Source of the DNA: Calliphora vicina
Taxonomy: Eukaryota > Arthropoda > Insecta > Diptera > Calliphoridae
Length of the DNA: 64,000 bases
Reading direction: 5' to 3'
Assembly: GCF_958450345.1 (NCBI RefSeq)
Contig: NC_088781.1
Coordinates: 72,519,140-72,583,139 of the forward strand
Translations under genes and position numbers: made by a program
Part shown: positions 31,461-43,566 of the stretch, piece by piece
Position numbering within the stretch: position 1 is the stretch's first letter
How the letters are laid out: each line of letters starts with the position of its first letter
Notes under the pieces: model-generated
What the model saw: only the letters and a program-made list of their open reading frames with translations
What the model was told of the DNA's origin: nothing
The model's database searches: none

Positions 31461-33352
31461 TGTGAGGTCTAATTTGTTTTATAATGTTTATTGGGTATAT
31501 TTAAAAAATAATATTTGGTCTTTGCATTGATTTTATTTTCATTTGAAATGGAAAAATTTGTGTACGTATATGAAATTTTCATTATAAAATAGTCTGTTGA
31601 AAATATTAGTTCGTGGCAACTAATTTGATTTTTTGTTGGAATTTTGGAAATTTTAAATAATAAGCTTAGAAGAAAGGAGATTTTAGGAGCGAATATTGGA
31701 TAGTGGTAAGATAATTTAGAAGTTTTTTTTTTTGTTTTTTGAAAATTTGTTCTGTTAGATTTATGGTTGGATTTGTAAATTTTGCTTTAGATTCTATTTG
31801 GTGGGATATTCAATTTCGGAATTTTTAATAATTGAGAAACTTATTCCTGTGGTGAAAGGTTCAGTTTCCCAATAAGAGAAACAAGGAAGGAACAGACTAA
31901 CCATTCGGACAAAATTGTATGAAGGGCAAATACATTTGGCTCGAAAATTTGTATCTTATCTATTCCTGCATCCCTCAAACTATTTATTACACCTCTAACC
32001 ATAGAACTTCCAATCAAGTCAAATTTTTCTTCAACAATTTTATCATTGATCTTCCATATCAAGATCAAGAATTTTTAAGAAAATCAAACTATTTACTATA
32101 AAACTTTCTAATAACACATTAAAGTTTAACTTTTGAGACATTTGGTTGACATCAAACCTTTATAACCTGGACAAGACCTTTATAACCTGGATAAGACCTT
32201 TATAATCTGGACAAGTCAAATAACATTAAGTTATATTCATTTGCATTGACATTGAATAATGGATAAAACACTTTAAATTAAAATTTTGTTTTCCTAAAAA
32301 AATATAATTTTTTTTTTTTTTAAATTTTGATTGTTTTCTATAATTGTTTGTCATTTTGTATATTTCAATATTTTAAATTTATTTTAAAATATTTAAAAAA
32401 AAAAACAAAAACATATTTATGTTTTTGTTTTTTTTTAAATTTAATATTACATTTTGACACATTAAAAAAAATGAGAAAAGAATTTTAAAACTACGTAAAA
32501 ATTCAAAATTTCAAATCCATGGACAACAGGCCTGCTGTAACATCGGATCCATCTTTTGGTGAGTGTATTGTTTTTATTTAATTTATTCTATTTCTCATTT
32601 TATTTACACACATTAACACAACATTTGATTTACATGTTAAATTAATATTGTTTGAATAATTTTCTTTTAAATTAAAAATTAACATAATCATTTAAACTTT
32701 ATTCATTTTTTTTATATGTTATTAACATTAATGTTAGATGTTAACATATTTATGTTATTGATTTAACACTTTAATTTATAAATATATTTAATGTTAATAA
32801 CGTTTGTTACTATTAACAATATAGTTTTTTTTAGTGTTTTTGGTATAACTTTGTTAACACCCAACAAACATTTTCACTATTGTTATCTTAATTTTGAATA
32901 TTGAATTTTGTTTGTAGATTTTACATTTATTATTAATAAATTTATTTGAATTTTATAATATTTTAAATCTACTGTTTTAATTCCACGAAAGATTTAAAAA
33001 GCAGCTAATTTCATGAGTTTTGGGCTATCTTATATTATACTAGGTGAAGATAGCAAAGGTAGGGTTGGGTTAAGAACCACAGGGGGTAATACCATCTAAC
33101 TTCCTTTCTTGGTATGCTTCATTTTATTATTATTTTTGGTTATTTTTTTTTATTGTTTATAATTTTTGATTTGTCTTTATGTTATTTTGTATCAGTATTG
33201 GAAATAGTAGAGCTACCTATATCTTTAAATTATTTGTAATGTGCATTTTATTTTCGGGAAACAAGATCTCCACCCCAATATCCCTGAGCACAGCCGGAAT
33301 CATAGGTAGCAAATAGTTTTCTTGAAAGTAAAAGTTCATTTCGTCCGTTACA
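31461..33352 (+). repeat. 3' LTR of gypsy 1
   Basis: 1892 bp, nearly identical to the 5' LTR. Visible differences include a 10-bp gap near 32903 and a changed A/T tract near 32410. Confidence 0.93.
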
Positions 33353-35470
33353 AGCTGAGTGTCCCGTTTCTAAAATATGTTGTGCAAGTGCAGTTGTCTC
33401 TTTTCCCCTCATTATGTCCATTTTATGTTCTCCCATTCTTGTCTACAAGCTTCTCTTTGTTGTACCTATATATATGAGTTCACAATTTTTGTTGTCTTTT
33501 CCCTTATAGTGCATTTACACCGAAGCGAAATCTAGTACATATGAGATTTCGAGCCAAATCTAGTTATTTTGACGAGATTTCCCATACAAAATTAAATCTA
33601 CTTCGTGACTAGATTTTGGGGAAATCTCCTCAAATCTACTCAGTACCAAGTGATGCAACCGTGAATTTCTTCATAACGGACTAAAAAAATACAGCACTGT
33701 ACAAAGTAAATTAATAAAGTAGTGTGGTTGTTGTGGCGAAAAATACAACAAGCCCAAAAGCAAAAACAATAACAGGCAACTTTGACAGCTCAGACCTTAA
33801 ACCAAAAACAAAACTGCTTGTGGTTTTTGTAAATGTTGTATTTGTTGTAGTACAGTCGCTACTTTATTAATTTACTTTGGCACTGTACAAGTAAAATTTG
33901 ACAGATACAAATAAAAAAAATTATATAAAAAGTGCGGAACAATTTTAGCGTTTGATAAATATTTTCAATGGATGCAAATATGAATAAAAGTTAAATTTAT
34001 AAATTATAATACTAAAAATTTACTTATTTACTGCGGGTTTTGTTAGTCAGCTGTTTTTGTTATTAAATGAAATCTTGCTAAATGTCAGAAAACAGCGGTG
34101 TAAACGGTATAGATTTTGAACAAGATTTCAATTAAAATCCACTAGATTTCGCCTCGGTGTAAATGCACTATTACATTGAATTTCATACACAACATTGCTT
34201 TGTTTGTCAATCGGTGTTTTCGTTTTAGAAAATATTGCACTTATTGTCTTATTGGGTTTGTATGCAAAACATATGTTCCGTGATTTAATTGTTGTTTTAT
34301 GTTTTTGTTGTCAGTTAAGTTTGGTCATATTGTACACTGTAAAATTTTTTCTGTTCGGTATCAGAATTTATCATGATGTTTCTGTTGTCATATCTAATTT
34401 AATATCCGCTATTGTCGGGGAGAGAGGGTTGCCCATGGGCATTCCAAAAGTTTGGTTGTATATTTTGTCATCATACATGAAGTAGTTGTTGTCATTCAGG
34501 CAGAATTTTAATATGTGTAAAATGTGGACTTAGGTATTTTTGTATGTTCTGTTATTATATGCCATTTACCCATTATATTTTTCACAGCTAAATAGGTAGG
34601 AATATTTGTAAATAAGGAAACTACATCGAACGACACAAGTACTTCGCCTTTATCTAGTTGCACGTTCCTTAATTGTTCCTTAACCTGTGCAGAGTTATTT
34701 ACATTGTAATTTGTCGATACAATTTGTCTCAAGATGCTGCCCACATATTTGGCCAATTGGTAACATGGTACCTGTATGGATGATACTATTGGCCTCAATG
34801 GGGTTCCATTTTTGTGGATCTTGGGTAGACCATAGATTCTAGGTGCTGTAGCCGCTGAGCAAATTAGTTTCCTTTTTTGAAAATCATCCAAATACCCATT
34901 TTTACATAAGTTCGTTATTATGTTATTATTTTTCCTCTGCAATTTGATTGTTGGGTCCGATCTGATTAATTTGTACGTATTCTTGTCTTCTAGTAGCTGC
35001 TCCATCTTCGCCATGTATTCTTGTCTGTACATCATTACTGTTTTATTTCCTTTATCTGCCTGTGTAACTATAATATCATCATGTTTTTTCAAAAAACTCT
35101 TAGTTTTCTCCAAAAATCGTCAGTATGAACTGTTCCCTTTCCGTGTTCTGGATATTTCTCTTAAAAGAGCATATTCTGTTGACAAATTTCGTTCTGGCAA
35201 TATCTCTGTCCATATCCTCATCAGTTGCCTGTATGCATTGTTCAATATCAGCTATTACACGTATTGGAGAGACTTTTAAGAATTAACAAGTTATACATCA
35301 AGACCAAGGCGGAATCGTAAAGTAGGTCTGGGTTGATTAACAACTCGCGTATCATTGTCATTATTTCTTAAGGCTCGTGATCATATTATTTCATTCGACA
35401 ATTTTGCGTCTAGTTCTGGCGTGTGTGATGTAACTTCGTATAACGTTTCCTGCTCTACGTAGTTCACACC
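33353..35470 (-). pseudogene. Penelope-like element: reverse transcriptase and GIY-YIG endonuclease
   Basis: In minus-strand order: EQCIQATDEDMDRDIA (about 35220); ADKGNKTVMMYRQEYM (35060); APRIYGLPKIHKNGTPLRPI VSSI (about 34815, the PLE-type GLPKIHK motif); VLVSFDVVSLFTNIP (34640, catalytic Asp); FGMPMGNPLSPTIADI (about 34440). The YADD segment is then missing, followed by VVYEIQC and, after a MITE, LIYIGTTKRSL and MGEHKMDI...LAQHILETGHS. The last parts form the GIY-YIG nuclease. Stops and the YADD loss make it inactive. Gypsy 1 inserted right after GHS, and the reading resumes at 24441. Confidence 0.88.
33507..34170. mobile_element. 664-bp MITE (TSD TTA) inside the Penelope-like gene
   Basis: Perfect inverted ends TAGTGCATTTACACCG, then (A/G)GCGAAATCTAGT on both arms; TTA flanks both sides (33504-33506, 34171-34173). 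Inside it, 33691-33889 is a smaller inverted-repeat element with arms CAAAGTAAATTAATAAAGTA. A TWA duplication fits PIF/Harbinger-type MITEs. Confidence 0.85.
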
Positions 35471-35929
35471 ATTAATTTTGATAAAAAAAACTGAGTTAGG
35501 ACTTTGACAGGAGAGTTATCTATATTATTTTAAAAAAAAGATATTATAAAATATTTTAAAAAATACAATTATTATTATATAAAAGTATGTATTAATATTA
35601 TATTAATATATGAGGAGCCGCAGAACAAAAGGTACTTTTTTGAAAATTTAAAAATATTGGGAAATTGATTTTTTCTAGAAGATTTCAACCCAAATATTAC
35701 CAAAAAATCAATTTGTAAAAAAAATCGAAAAAGTACTTTTTGTTCTGCGGCTCTTCATATATCATTTCTTTGGATTTAACATTCTGAGTAATTCGTATGT
35801 AAAAAATTTGGAATAAATTTAAAGTTATGTTAAGAAATTTAAGTTATGTTAAATTAATTTTTAAAAGATTTAATTAGTTTTAATAAAAAAAAATTATTTA
35901 ATTATAATTTATACCTCAATTCATAAAGT
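35471..35929. other. AT-rich stretch with a palindrome
   Basis: The arms CCGCAGAACAAAAGGTAC (35617-35634) and its near-complement at about 35734-35752 bracket an AT-rich loop. It looks like a small foldback. Nothing coding. Confidence 0.45.
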
Positions 35930-36057
35930 GACAAAACAAACAGTTAAAAACCGGTTTTTGATAGAAAAAACCTAAAACCGGTTTTTAAAAATTACGCATT
36001 TTCGAATTATTCGAAAACCGGTTTTTTGTATATGTCGAATATTTGATCACTCTAGAC

Positions 36058-36595
36058 CAGGGAAAGGCAACCTATCTCATATTGTTCATCATACATCTTT
36101 AAAAGTTGGGACATTTTTATTTTTCACTGGCAACGCTGATTCTTAAATTGTGCGATAAAAAAACGATACACAACCTGCTTGTTTGAGTTCTCAAGCTAGA
36201 CTGCACAGATATCCAGATAAGAAACCATTGACAGCTGTCAAAATAGTAATATCGAACCGTATGGTTTTGTTTACATTTTTTGTTTACCATTTTTTCAATT
36301 CCACCATTAAGGCAGATCTTAGAGCGAGAGAAAAAATAAAATGTAGTAAAAAATCGATGAGTGTGTGAGACGAGATATAGAAAGATAAATTTATATGTTT
36401 ATACATTTTCTTTTGTTAATTTTTCGTAAATTTTTTTTGTTTGCCTCCGCCATGTTGCTAAAAACAGCTGATTCGGGTCTATGTTAGTCTATGCTAGACT
36501 GATTAAAAGTTGTTTATTTCTCTACAATGCGTGTGCACACGTACGTAAGAGAAGAGTAAATGAAAAACGCGGTGCACATGTTTTGCCTTTCCCTG
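36058..36595. mobile_element. hAT-like MITE, 538 bp
   Basis: Inverted ends CAGGGAAAGGCAA; 8-bp duplication CTCTAGAC at 36050-36057 and 36596-36603. The insertion site spans the right terminus of the outer 23840-36054 element. An 8-bp duplication with CAGGG ends is a hAT feature. No transposase. Confidence 0.85.
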
Positions 36596-36783
36596 CTCTA
36601 GACGTATATCATCCGGTTCGTGTCTAATATTGAGTGTCGTACGGTGTAATATATATTACATTTTATAAAAAACACTTTTAATATTTTATTATATACACGA
36701 ATATTTCATATGCATATAGCACTTTTTTACTAACAAAATAAATTGTGTGTTAGATAGCACAATACAAATTTTATGAAAAAAAA

Positions 36784-37058
36784 CCATTGTCTGTTTTTAC
36801 ACAGGGCAAGTTTTCTTGCGCAAGTCTAGAGTTTTATCGGAGAGAGAGGCAAGAAGAAAGAAGAGGGGTACACACTTGCTTGTACTGGCAAGTCTCTTCA
36901 ATTCTCTTTTGTTTTCTCATTTTCACTATGGCGTCTATTAGGTTTTGACATACAAAATTGAACACAGACTTGCTGTGTGTAAACAGTCGAGCAAGTTTAA
37001 AAGGGAATCGAAGAGACTTGCTTCAAGTAAACTTGCTGTGTGTAAAAGCAGACATTGG
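36784..37058. mobile_element. 275-bp MITE
   Basis: The ends CCATTGTCTGTTTTTACAC and CCAATGTCTGCTTTTACAC (inward) are inverted, with subterminal GCAAGT and CTTGC words in both arms. AAA flanks both sides. Confidence 0.75.
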
Positions 37059-37299
37059 AAATATTTTTTTTAAATTTAAATGACAGATGACAAATTAGTC
37101 AAGGAATACGTTGCTATAAAAAACTCATTTTCGAGAAAATGTCGTATAGCACTATTTGAATATAAACCCTCGATATATCCAATGTAAGTGCTAAAGTAAG
37201 TCTAGTTTTCAGATCATTATACACTTTAGATTATTACTTACCTATAAACATTAAAATACAACTAGCTCATACTTTCTCATGACCCATATTCGCTACTGT

Positions 37300-38560
37300 C
37301 TAGATATTTACAGTGGTACTTCAATATTAAATTTGAAACGTATAAAACTAATTTTTAACCGGAAAATACAAAATCTGTTCCTAATTTTAAATTTTTAGGT
37401 TTATTATTATAAAATATTCAAAAAGTACCATTGCAATAAGGAAATAGTACCATTGATTATCTCTTTTAAATTCGCATTCACTAAACCATAACCCGTCAAG
37501 TTTGAATTTCAGATTTGTATATCATTTTCTATATTATCAACTAATTTTGTTTCTATAATACTTAATATTTAATAAATTATCACAAATCCGAAACCGATCG
37601 GTTTTTAATTTTTTAAAACCGAAACCGCGGTTTTGAAATTCTTCGATTTTTTGGAAACCAAAAAAATACCATTAGAATATATAAAAAGTACCAAAAATCC
37701 CCCACTTGTGGTTTCCCATTCACTCGGGTCCATATAAGCTTAATTTCATGGCTTTAGGTTAATTTATGAAGAAATTACAAAAAGTACCACTCGAATAAAG
37801 AAAAAGTACCAAAAAGTCGCCCCTAGAATTCTAACTCACTTAGGACCATGTATGCTTAATTTCATGTTTTTAAGTCCATTGCTATAGAAAATTAAAAAAA
37901 GTACCATTAGAATAAACAAAAAGTACCATGAGGTATCCGCTTGAATTTGCAATCACTTAGGACCATATACGCTTAATTTCATATTTCTAGGTCCATTATA
38001 TTATAGAAAATTCAAAAAGTACCATTAGAATATAGAAAAAGTACCAAAAAGCAGTCACTTGTAGATTCCCACTCACTCTGGTCCATATAAGCTTAATTTC
38101 ATGTTTTTAGGTTCGTTGGTGAAGAAATTACAAAAAGTAATAGAATTCTCACTCACTTAGGACCATATATGCTTAATTTCATGCCTATAAGTCCATTGTT
38201 AAAGAAAATTCAAAAAAGTACCATTAGAAGAACAAACAAGTACATATAGTTCAGTTCACACATTTTGGTACCTAAATATTATCCCCTATTCCTAACACTA
38301 ACTTCACTCAGATACATATCAGCTAACTTTAATGTCGATAACTGAAATAATTTAAAATATTAAAAAAGTACCATTAGGAGAAAAGTACCAATTTCCCTTT
38401 TCTTCCTTGAACACCCTTCAAGTTTGAAATTTAAAAATATTCCATTTTGCCAAAATTGTTTATGCTACAGGCATGTCTCAAAATATTAAAATCTGTGTTA
38501 ATGTGCCCAAGAGTAAATATGTTTTAAAAAAAGTACCAAACTTTTACCCGGATTTGACCC
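37300..38560. repeat. Diverged tandem array, unit about 120 bp
   Basis: Successive units share AAAAAGTACCATTAGAAT, then CACTCACTTAGGACCATAT and GCTTAATTTCATGTTTTTAG. The clearest run, about 37660-38230, holds five to six units; more diverged AAAAAGTACC units flank it. No coding potential. Confidence 0.7.
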
Positions 38561-38829
38561 AATATACACCTTGGTACTCGAGTTCCAAATAACACGCTGT
38601 TAGTTAATTTTTGTATGAATTCAGGAACCAACGTTACAAAAAATTATCAAAATTGGCTTAATAATTTCAAATATAATGTATTTTCCCGATTTTATCCCCT
38701 TTTTGGTACCTTTTTTATCCCCATTGAGGTGGTACAATTTTATTCTAATAAATTTCTGTAACGTGGTGGGAGCTCATAATAAAATATTCGTATGTCTATG
38801 CCAAATTATAGAAAAACATATTTTATGAA

Positions 38830-39362
38830 AAAGTACCAAAAATAAACACAATTTTTATCCCTTAAGGGTTCGAATTTGAAGAAGAGTATCAAACTTATAT
38901 TTTTTATTTTTTGATAAGTAAAGAATACGATTTAAAATTTGATTCTATGTTGAAATTGATTCGTATAAAGTTTGAAGACTGTCACAATTATAGTTCTGCA
39001 GATATTCGAAAATTAGTTTTTACTTGGTATGGGTGGTGCCACGCCCATTTTTCGAATTTCGTCCATTTTCAGCCAAGAAGCGCTGAATGGTACCAAAGAA
39101 AATTCCGCGAAGTTTTGCGTCTTTCACAATTATAGTCCACCAAATTCAACAGATATTCCATAATAACTATTTACTTTTTATGGAAAGTGCCACGCCCACT
39201 TGAAATTTCAAAATAAAAAGTATCCAGTTGTTCCTTCCAGATATAGAGGAATATACAGTAAAAATTTCAAGAAGATCGGTCCAGTAGTTTTGGCTCCTAT
39301 AAGGAACAGAATAACAAACAAATAAATAAACAGTCATACATTCTTTTTTATATATCGATGGC
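38830..39362. repeat. Interspersed repeat, left segment (GCCACGCCCA type)
   Basis: Words GTGCCACGCCCA and TAGTTCTGCAGATATTCGAAA recur here and at 40980-41850. The right edge reads AAGATCGGTCCAGTAGTTTT. It is interrupted by the TTAA transposon that follows. Confidence 0.5.
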
Positions 39363-39366
39363 TTAA

Positions 39367-40690
39367 TATAAAAAAGGCGTAACTCGATTTTTTGTTACTT
39401 TACAGGAGAAGGAAAAAACTTAATAAAATCCATAAAATTTTAGATACAAAAAAAGTTTTAATGCAATTTTTTATAAAAAGAGGCAACACATTTTATTTCT
39501 CATTTCAAATTAATTTTTTTTTTATTTTAATGAAGTTATCTAATATAGGCCCTTTTTTCATTGATATTTATGAAAAAAAAATTAAGTTAGGCCTTTTTTA
39601 AACCTGAGATTTTGAGTTGAAAAAATAATATTATTATAATAATTCAGGTTTAAATAATAAAATGAAATAATTCATGTAATTAAGAGGATTAAATCAGAAG
39701 TGAACTGTGAAAAATTATTTCTTATTAAAACAGTTATCAAAAAAGATGGCAATATGCAGGTAAAAACTTTTCAAATCCTGTATTTGTTTTTTTTTTGGGA
39801 TTGCTATTTACTGCATATAAAGTGAATCAGGGATATATCTTTAATCACCGACTTTGTCTGTTTTGAAATATATTGATCCTGATGAGTCATACGCCAAGGC
39901 TCGTAGAATATTTACAATAAGATCACCAATACATCTGCTTAATTTTGAAATTGAGGTTTGAGTAAATACATTTCATGAATTTTTATAGTAAGCAATATTT
40001 TTACCAGGACGAGTCGAAGAGTATCGTTTAGGCAAGTTTTCAAAATTTAGAAAAAAGTCGTTGTGCAAATGGTGAGCTTATATTGCACAAATTGCGATGG
40101 CAAATTTATTTGCTTATTTTTAATTTTTCTTTCTATAAGGGAATGACTTGAGTCACATTCCAGCTGAGTATGTCCACTTATTAAAAATTTTTGTTCAATC
40201 ATTATTTGAGTTTCCATACTAAAAGCCAACAATGCATTAGAGAATATTAAATTGCGGTTTTGGTAGAGTTTGGATCTTCCACAAGTGTTTAATAACACAC
40301 TTCGCAAAAACGGAAGATCCAAGACATCCATTTGTTTCATCCCAAACATAATTGTCCAATTCGTGTGTTAAAATATTGTATATTGTGAAATTCTGTAGTT
40401 TTATAAAATGTTTCCATTTAAATTTCCTGATAGGTGCAAAAATCCGATTCAGAATCGAATTTGATACTTATAAAAAATGATAACCAATCAAACAAAACAA
40501 AAACGAGTTAGGGCTTTTTCTTTCAAAAATTTTTTCGACTTGACTTAGGGCTTTTTTTGAAATCGTTATAAATCTGTTATTTGCAATAATATCCTCCTGA
40601 AATTTTGAGGCAAGGTGCATCTGACATTTGTTTACCGGAATAAACAAATAACGAAATTTTTAAAAAAAATTTAGTTACGCCTTTTTTATA
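39367..40690 (-). mobile_element. TTAA-flanked DNA transposon, 1324 bp
   Basis: TTAA (39363-39366 and 40691-40694) flanks inverted ends TATAAAAAAGGCGTAACT. It carries a minus-strand degenerate gene. TTAA targets are used by piggyBac and Kolobok; the protein motifs are not piggyBac. The superfamily is left open. Confidence 0.8.
39800..40349 (-). pseudogene. Degenerate transposase-like gene (GHTQxECDSxH family)
   Basis: It reads LNTCGRSKLYQNRNLIFSNA, then IEQKFLISGHTQLECDSSHS LIERK, then in shifting frames FLNFENLPKRYSSTRPGK and LRALAYDSSGSIYFKTDKVG. I recognise this order (NTCG...QNRN; GHT-ECDS-H-IE; LPKRYS-RPGK; RAL-Y---G-I-YK) as a type that recurs in many unannotated insect proteins. Conserved Asp, His and Glu positions suggest a nuclease-type transposase (inference). 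Stops and frameshifts make it inactive. The N-terminal part is missing. Confidence 0.65.
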
Positions 40691-40859
40691 TTAAGCGATA
40701 TATAGATAAAGACAATTTATTTCGGTTTAAATCTAGTGCATTAGTTATTTATATTAAATTGATATCAAAAGTATACATTGTATTAGAATTACACTTTTTT
40801 AACATTTTATCTGTAGGCTAAAATGAACTGCAACAAAATTTATTAACATTTTATAACTT

Positions 40860-41875
40860 ACTAGCATATCCCGGTGCACTTCGCTACCCCTATTCTAGTA
40901 AAATTAAGAAATATGAATGGATTTCTGATACAACCTAACTACGTACAATGATATGAAAATAACACATGCAAAATGTGGAGTATGTCTCAATTACAGTTTA
41001 CTTGATATTCAAACAATAACTAATTTGGTATGGGAGATACCACTGATCCCACCCATTTTTATGTATTTTATGCAAAAAAATAACTCATATCAAGCTTCAC
41101 TTTAACTTTCCTTTTTATGGGAGGGGTCATTCCTACTAATCCGATCACGTTTAGTTAAACTTTGTAAAAAGGATCAGGAATAAATTCGTTTTTAGCTAAG
41201 CTCCGTAGAATGGTATTAAATTGATTGATACACATTTTAAATACTTTTAGAATTATAGTTCTCCAGATATTCGAAATTAATTATTTACTTTGTATAGGAA
41301 TTGCCACGACCACTTATGATATCCCGACCATTTTCATCCAATCTCTGTAAAATGGTAATAGATCTATGCGGACAAAGTTTGAAGAATCTTGCAATTATTA
41401 CTTTGTATGGGAGGTGACTCACCTCCATTACCGACCCTCCATTTTGGTTCCCCAGACTTTCGAAATAAATATTTACTTTGTATGGGAGGTTCGCCCTCTA
41501 ATCTAACTTCGCCTATATTCAGCTAACTCCGCACAGTAATAAGAAATTAATTCGTAAAAAGTTTTAACACTTTTAAAATTGTAATAATTCTCCAGATATT
41601 CAAAATTAAATATTTACTTTGTTAAACTATGCAAAATGATAAAAGAGCCATTTATACAAAGTTTGAATAATTATTGCTCACAAAATATTTAAAAATAACT
41701 ATTTACTTTGTATGGGAGGTGACTCGCCACCTATTCCGATCCGTCCCATTTTTGCTTAAACTTCATGCAGTGATAAGAAATTGATTCGTATAAAGTTTAA
41801 AGACCGTCACAATTATAGTTCTGCAGATATTATAAAATAACTATTTACTTACTATTTACATATTGAGAAAATAAA
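40860..41875. repeat. Interspersed repeat, right segment with about 150-bp subrepeats
   Basis: The left edge TAGCATATCCCGGTGCACTT CGCTACCCC is followed by at least five diverged units around TATTTACTTTGTATGGGAGG and CTCCAGATATT. It pairs with 38830-39362 around the TTAA transposon. Confidence 0.55.
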
Positions 41876-42860
41876 AAAAAATCTTCAAAATATTTCTTTC
41901 AAGCGACTTTAAATTATTAAAATCTTCTTCTTCATTGTTTTCTATAACAACTCTTACTTAAAACAGAGCGAAATCAATACTGTTTAATTGTTTCTCTTAT
42001 TTATTTACAACAACAAATTGGACAAACACGCAATGATTTGTTTACTTTTTAGCTTAAGGTTCACATGTACACGTTTTTGCATATGTGTTAGTAACATCTT
42101 TAAACGCTTATAGCTCCTAAAAAACTGAACCGATTTCAATAAAATATATATTCTGCACTTCTGTGAATAAATCCCTTTAAAATGGTATATTTCTTTCTCA
42201 AATTGAATGTATAATGTGAGCGTAAAAGGGGTCTAAAGAAATCGACTTGCCTATTAATATTATGATTATTCTCATCAATGAATCTAAAAGTTCATATTGA
42301 ATTTTATTGCGTAGTTAATGAATTTTGAATTACCAAAACTTTCCATTCCATTTCAATATTGAAAATTCATTATACATATACTTTAGAGTTATATTTTCTG
42401 GTAACCGTTTAAGTATTTCTTTTTTTTAAGTACAAAAAACAATTTTCTTTTGAAATTTCTACATCATATTCCTCCATTTTTATATTTTGTAATTCCATTT
42501 CAAATTCTGTGCCAAAATCGATAGATTTCGGATTCCAAAGAATCCTTCGAACCAATAGCCATTTTTAATGAGCATATTAAGTTATTAATATTTCCATTAT
42601 TATTTAAAAATGACGGCTTAAACATTTTAGAAGAAAAAATTAATATTGTTGAAACTATTTAATCATTCATATGATCAGATTATAATTGATTGATTTTATT
42701 AAATAAATATCAAAGAAATTATTTCAAGAAAAACAAATAATTTGTTAGAAAATCGCCAACTAGTCTGTAAATCGCCATTTAGCCAATTGGAAATTTTGGT
42801 ACCCAAAGGCAATGAAAAATCGCCACGTTTGGCGAAAAATCGCCACATCTGACAGCCCTG
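41876..42860. other. AT-rich stretch ending in a hAT-like terminus
   Basis: Mostly featureless. The last 120 bp repeat AATCGCCA words and end with the complement of CAGGGCTGTCAGATGTGG (42843-42860), a hAT-like end. The partner end was not found. Confidence 0.45.
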
Positions 42861-43164
42861 CTGCCATCTACAAACACAAGAGACTTGGGTTCTTAGAATC
42901 TCTGATCATGTGTCTGATTATTCTGTAAATTTCTTAAACTGTTCTTTCATGTCATTCCTTAAAATTTGAATTTTATTTACATTTTATCAAAGCATTGTTA
43001 CTCAATCATCTCCATATCTATTACATCTCTTTAATTTTTCTCGATCCGCTCGGAACTCCACATTTGAAAAATCATTTTTGGTAAGAGTGTGTAGGCTTTG
43101 GAATTCTTTGCTAATTTAATTTAAAGAGGTTTAATTTTTCAAAGAGTGCATTTAAACCCCCCTG

Positions 43165-43490
43165 GTTTCAATTATTTCATAATTGAATCAAGTATTCATG
43201 TGCTCAAAAACAAAATTTTCTGATATTTTCTATTGAATTTTTTTATTAGTTTTGAATTTGATAATTGAATATACAATTTTCGTAATTGAAAATACAAAAA
43301 ATAACAAAAATGTGTTTTCAATTACGAAAATTGTATATTCAATAATTTTTGTATTTAAAGTTCAACCAATAACACAAATTGTATATTCAATTATCAAAAT
43401 TATTGAATTCAAAATTCAATAGAAAATATCAGAAAATTTAGTTTTTGAGCACATGAATACTTGATTCAATTATGAAATTATGAACCAGTT
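43165..43490. repeat. Foldback: about 150-bp arms, near-perfect
   Basis: The left arm includes ATTGAATCAAGTATTCATGT GCTCAAAAAC and the right arm its complement (43443-43475); pairing continues inward through GATATTTTCTATTGAAT and CAATTTTCGTAATTGAAAA. The centre is at about 43320. Transcripts would form a long hairpin. Confidence 0.75.
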
Positions 43491-43566
43491 CAATATGTGA
43501 TAAACATTTGAATTGAAACTGTTTAGGAAATAGTTTTTTCTGTGTAGTATATGTATTTACGATATT

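Larger units (their letters stand above)
24442..33352 (+). mobile_element. Gypsy retrotransposon 1, nearly intact (Osvaldo/Ulysses-like)
   Basis: The LTRs are 24442-26337 and 31461-33352, TGTGAGG...GTTACA, with target duplication AGCT (24438-24441 and 33353-33356). Order: LTR, tRNA-Lys primer site, gag, -1 frameshift site, protease-RT-RNase H, one-base shift, integrase, LTR. The two LTRs differ at only a handful of places by eye, so insertion was recent. No env gene is present. The subgroup is inferred from the Lys primer and long LTRs. Confidence 0.93.
23840..36054. mobile_element. Outer element with ACCGGTTTT/ATTCG-rich inverted ends
   Basis: The left end TAGAGTGGTCAAAG and the right end (reverse complement TAGAGTGATCAAATATTCG) are inverted. 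Both are followed by repeated ACCGGTTTT and TTCGAATAATTCG words. Flanks share GACG (23836-23839; 36601-36604 after removing the hAT-like MITE); an overlapping 8-bp T(T/C)TAGACG is also possible. It contains the Penelope-like and gypsy elements. Confidence 0.55.

Noticed and set aside
37300..38560. Spaced repeats that might suggest a CRISPR array
   Set aside because: Units are diverged and about 120 bp, without constant repeats and unique spacers, in a eukaryotic genome.
38911..39135. 74-residue plus-strand frame
   Set aside because: It is the translation of a GCCACGCCCA-type interspersed repeat that also occurs at 40.9-41.9 kb with stops.
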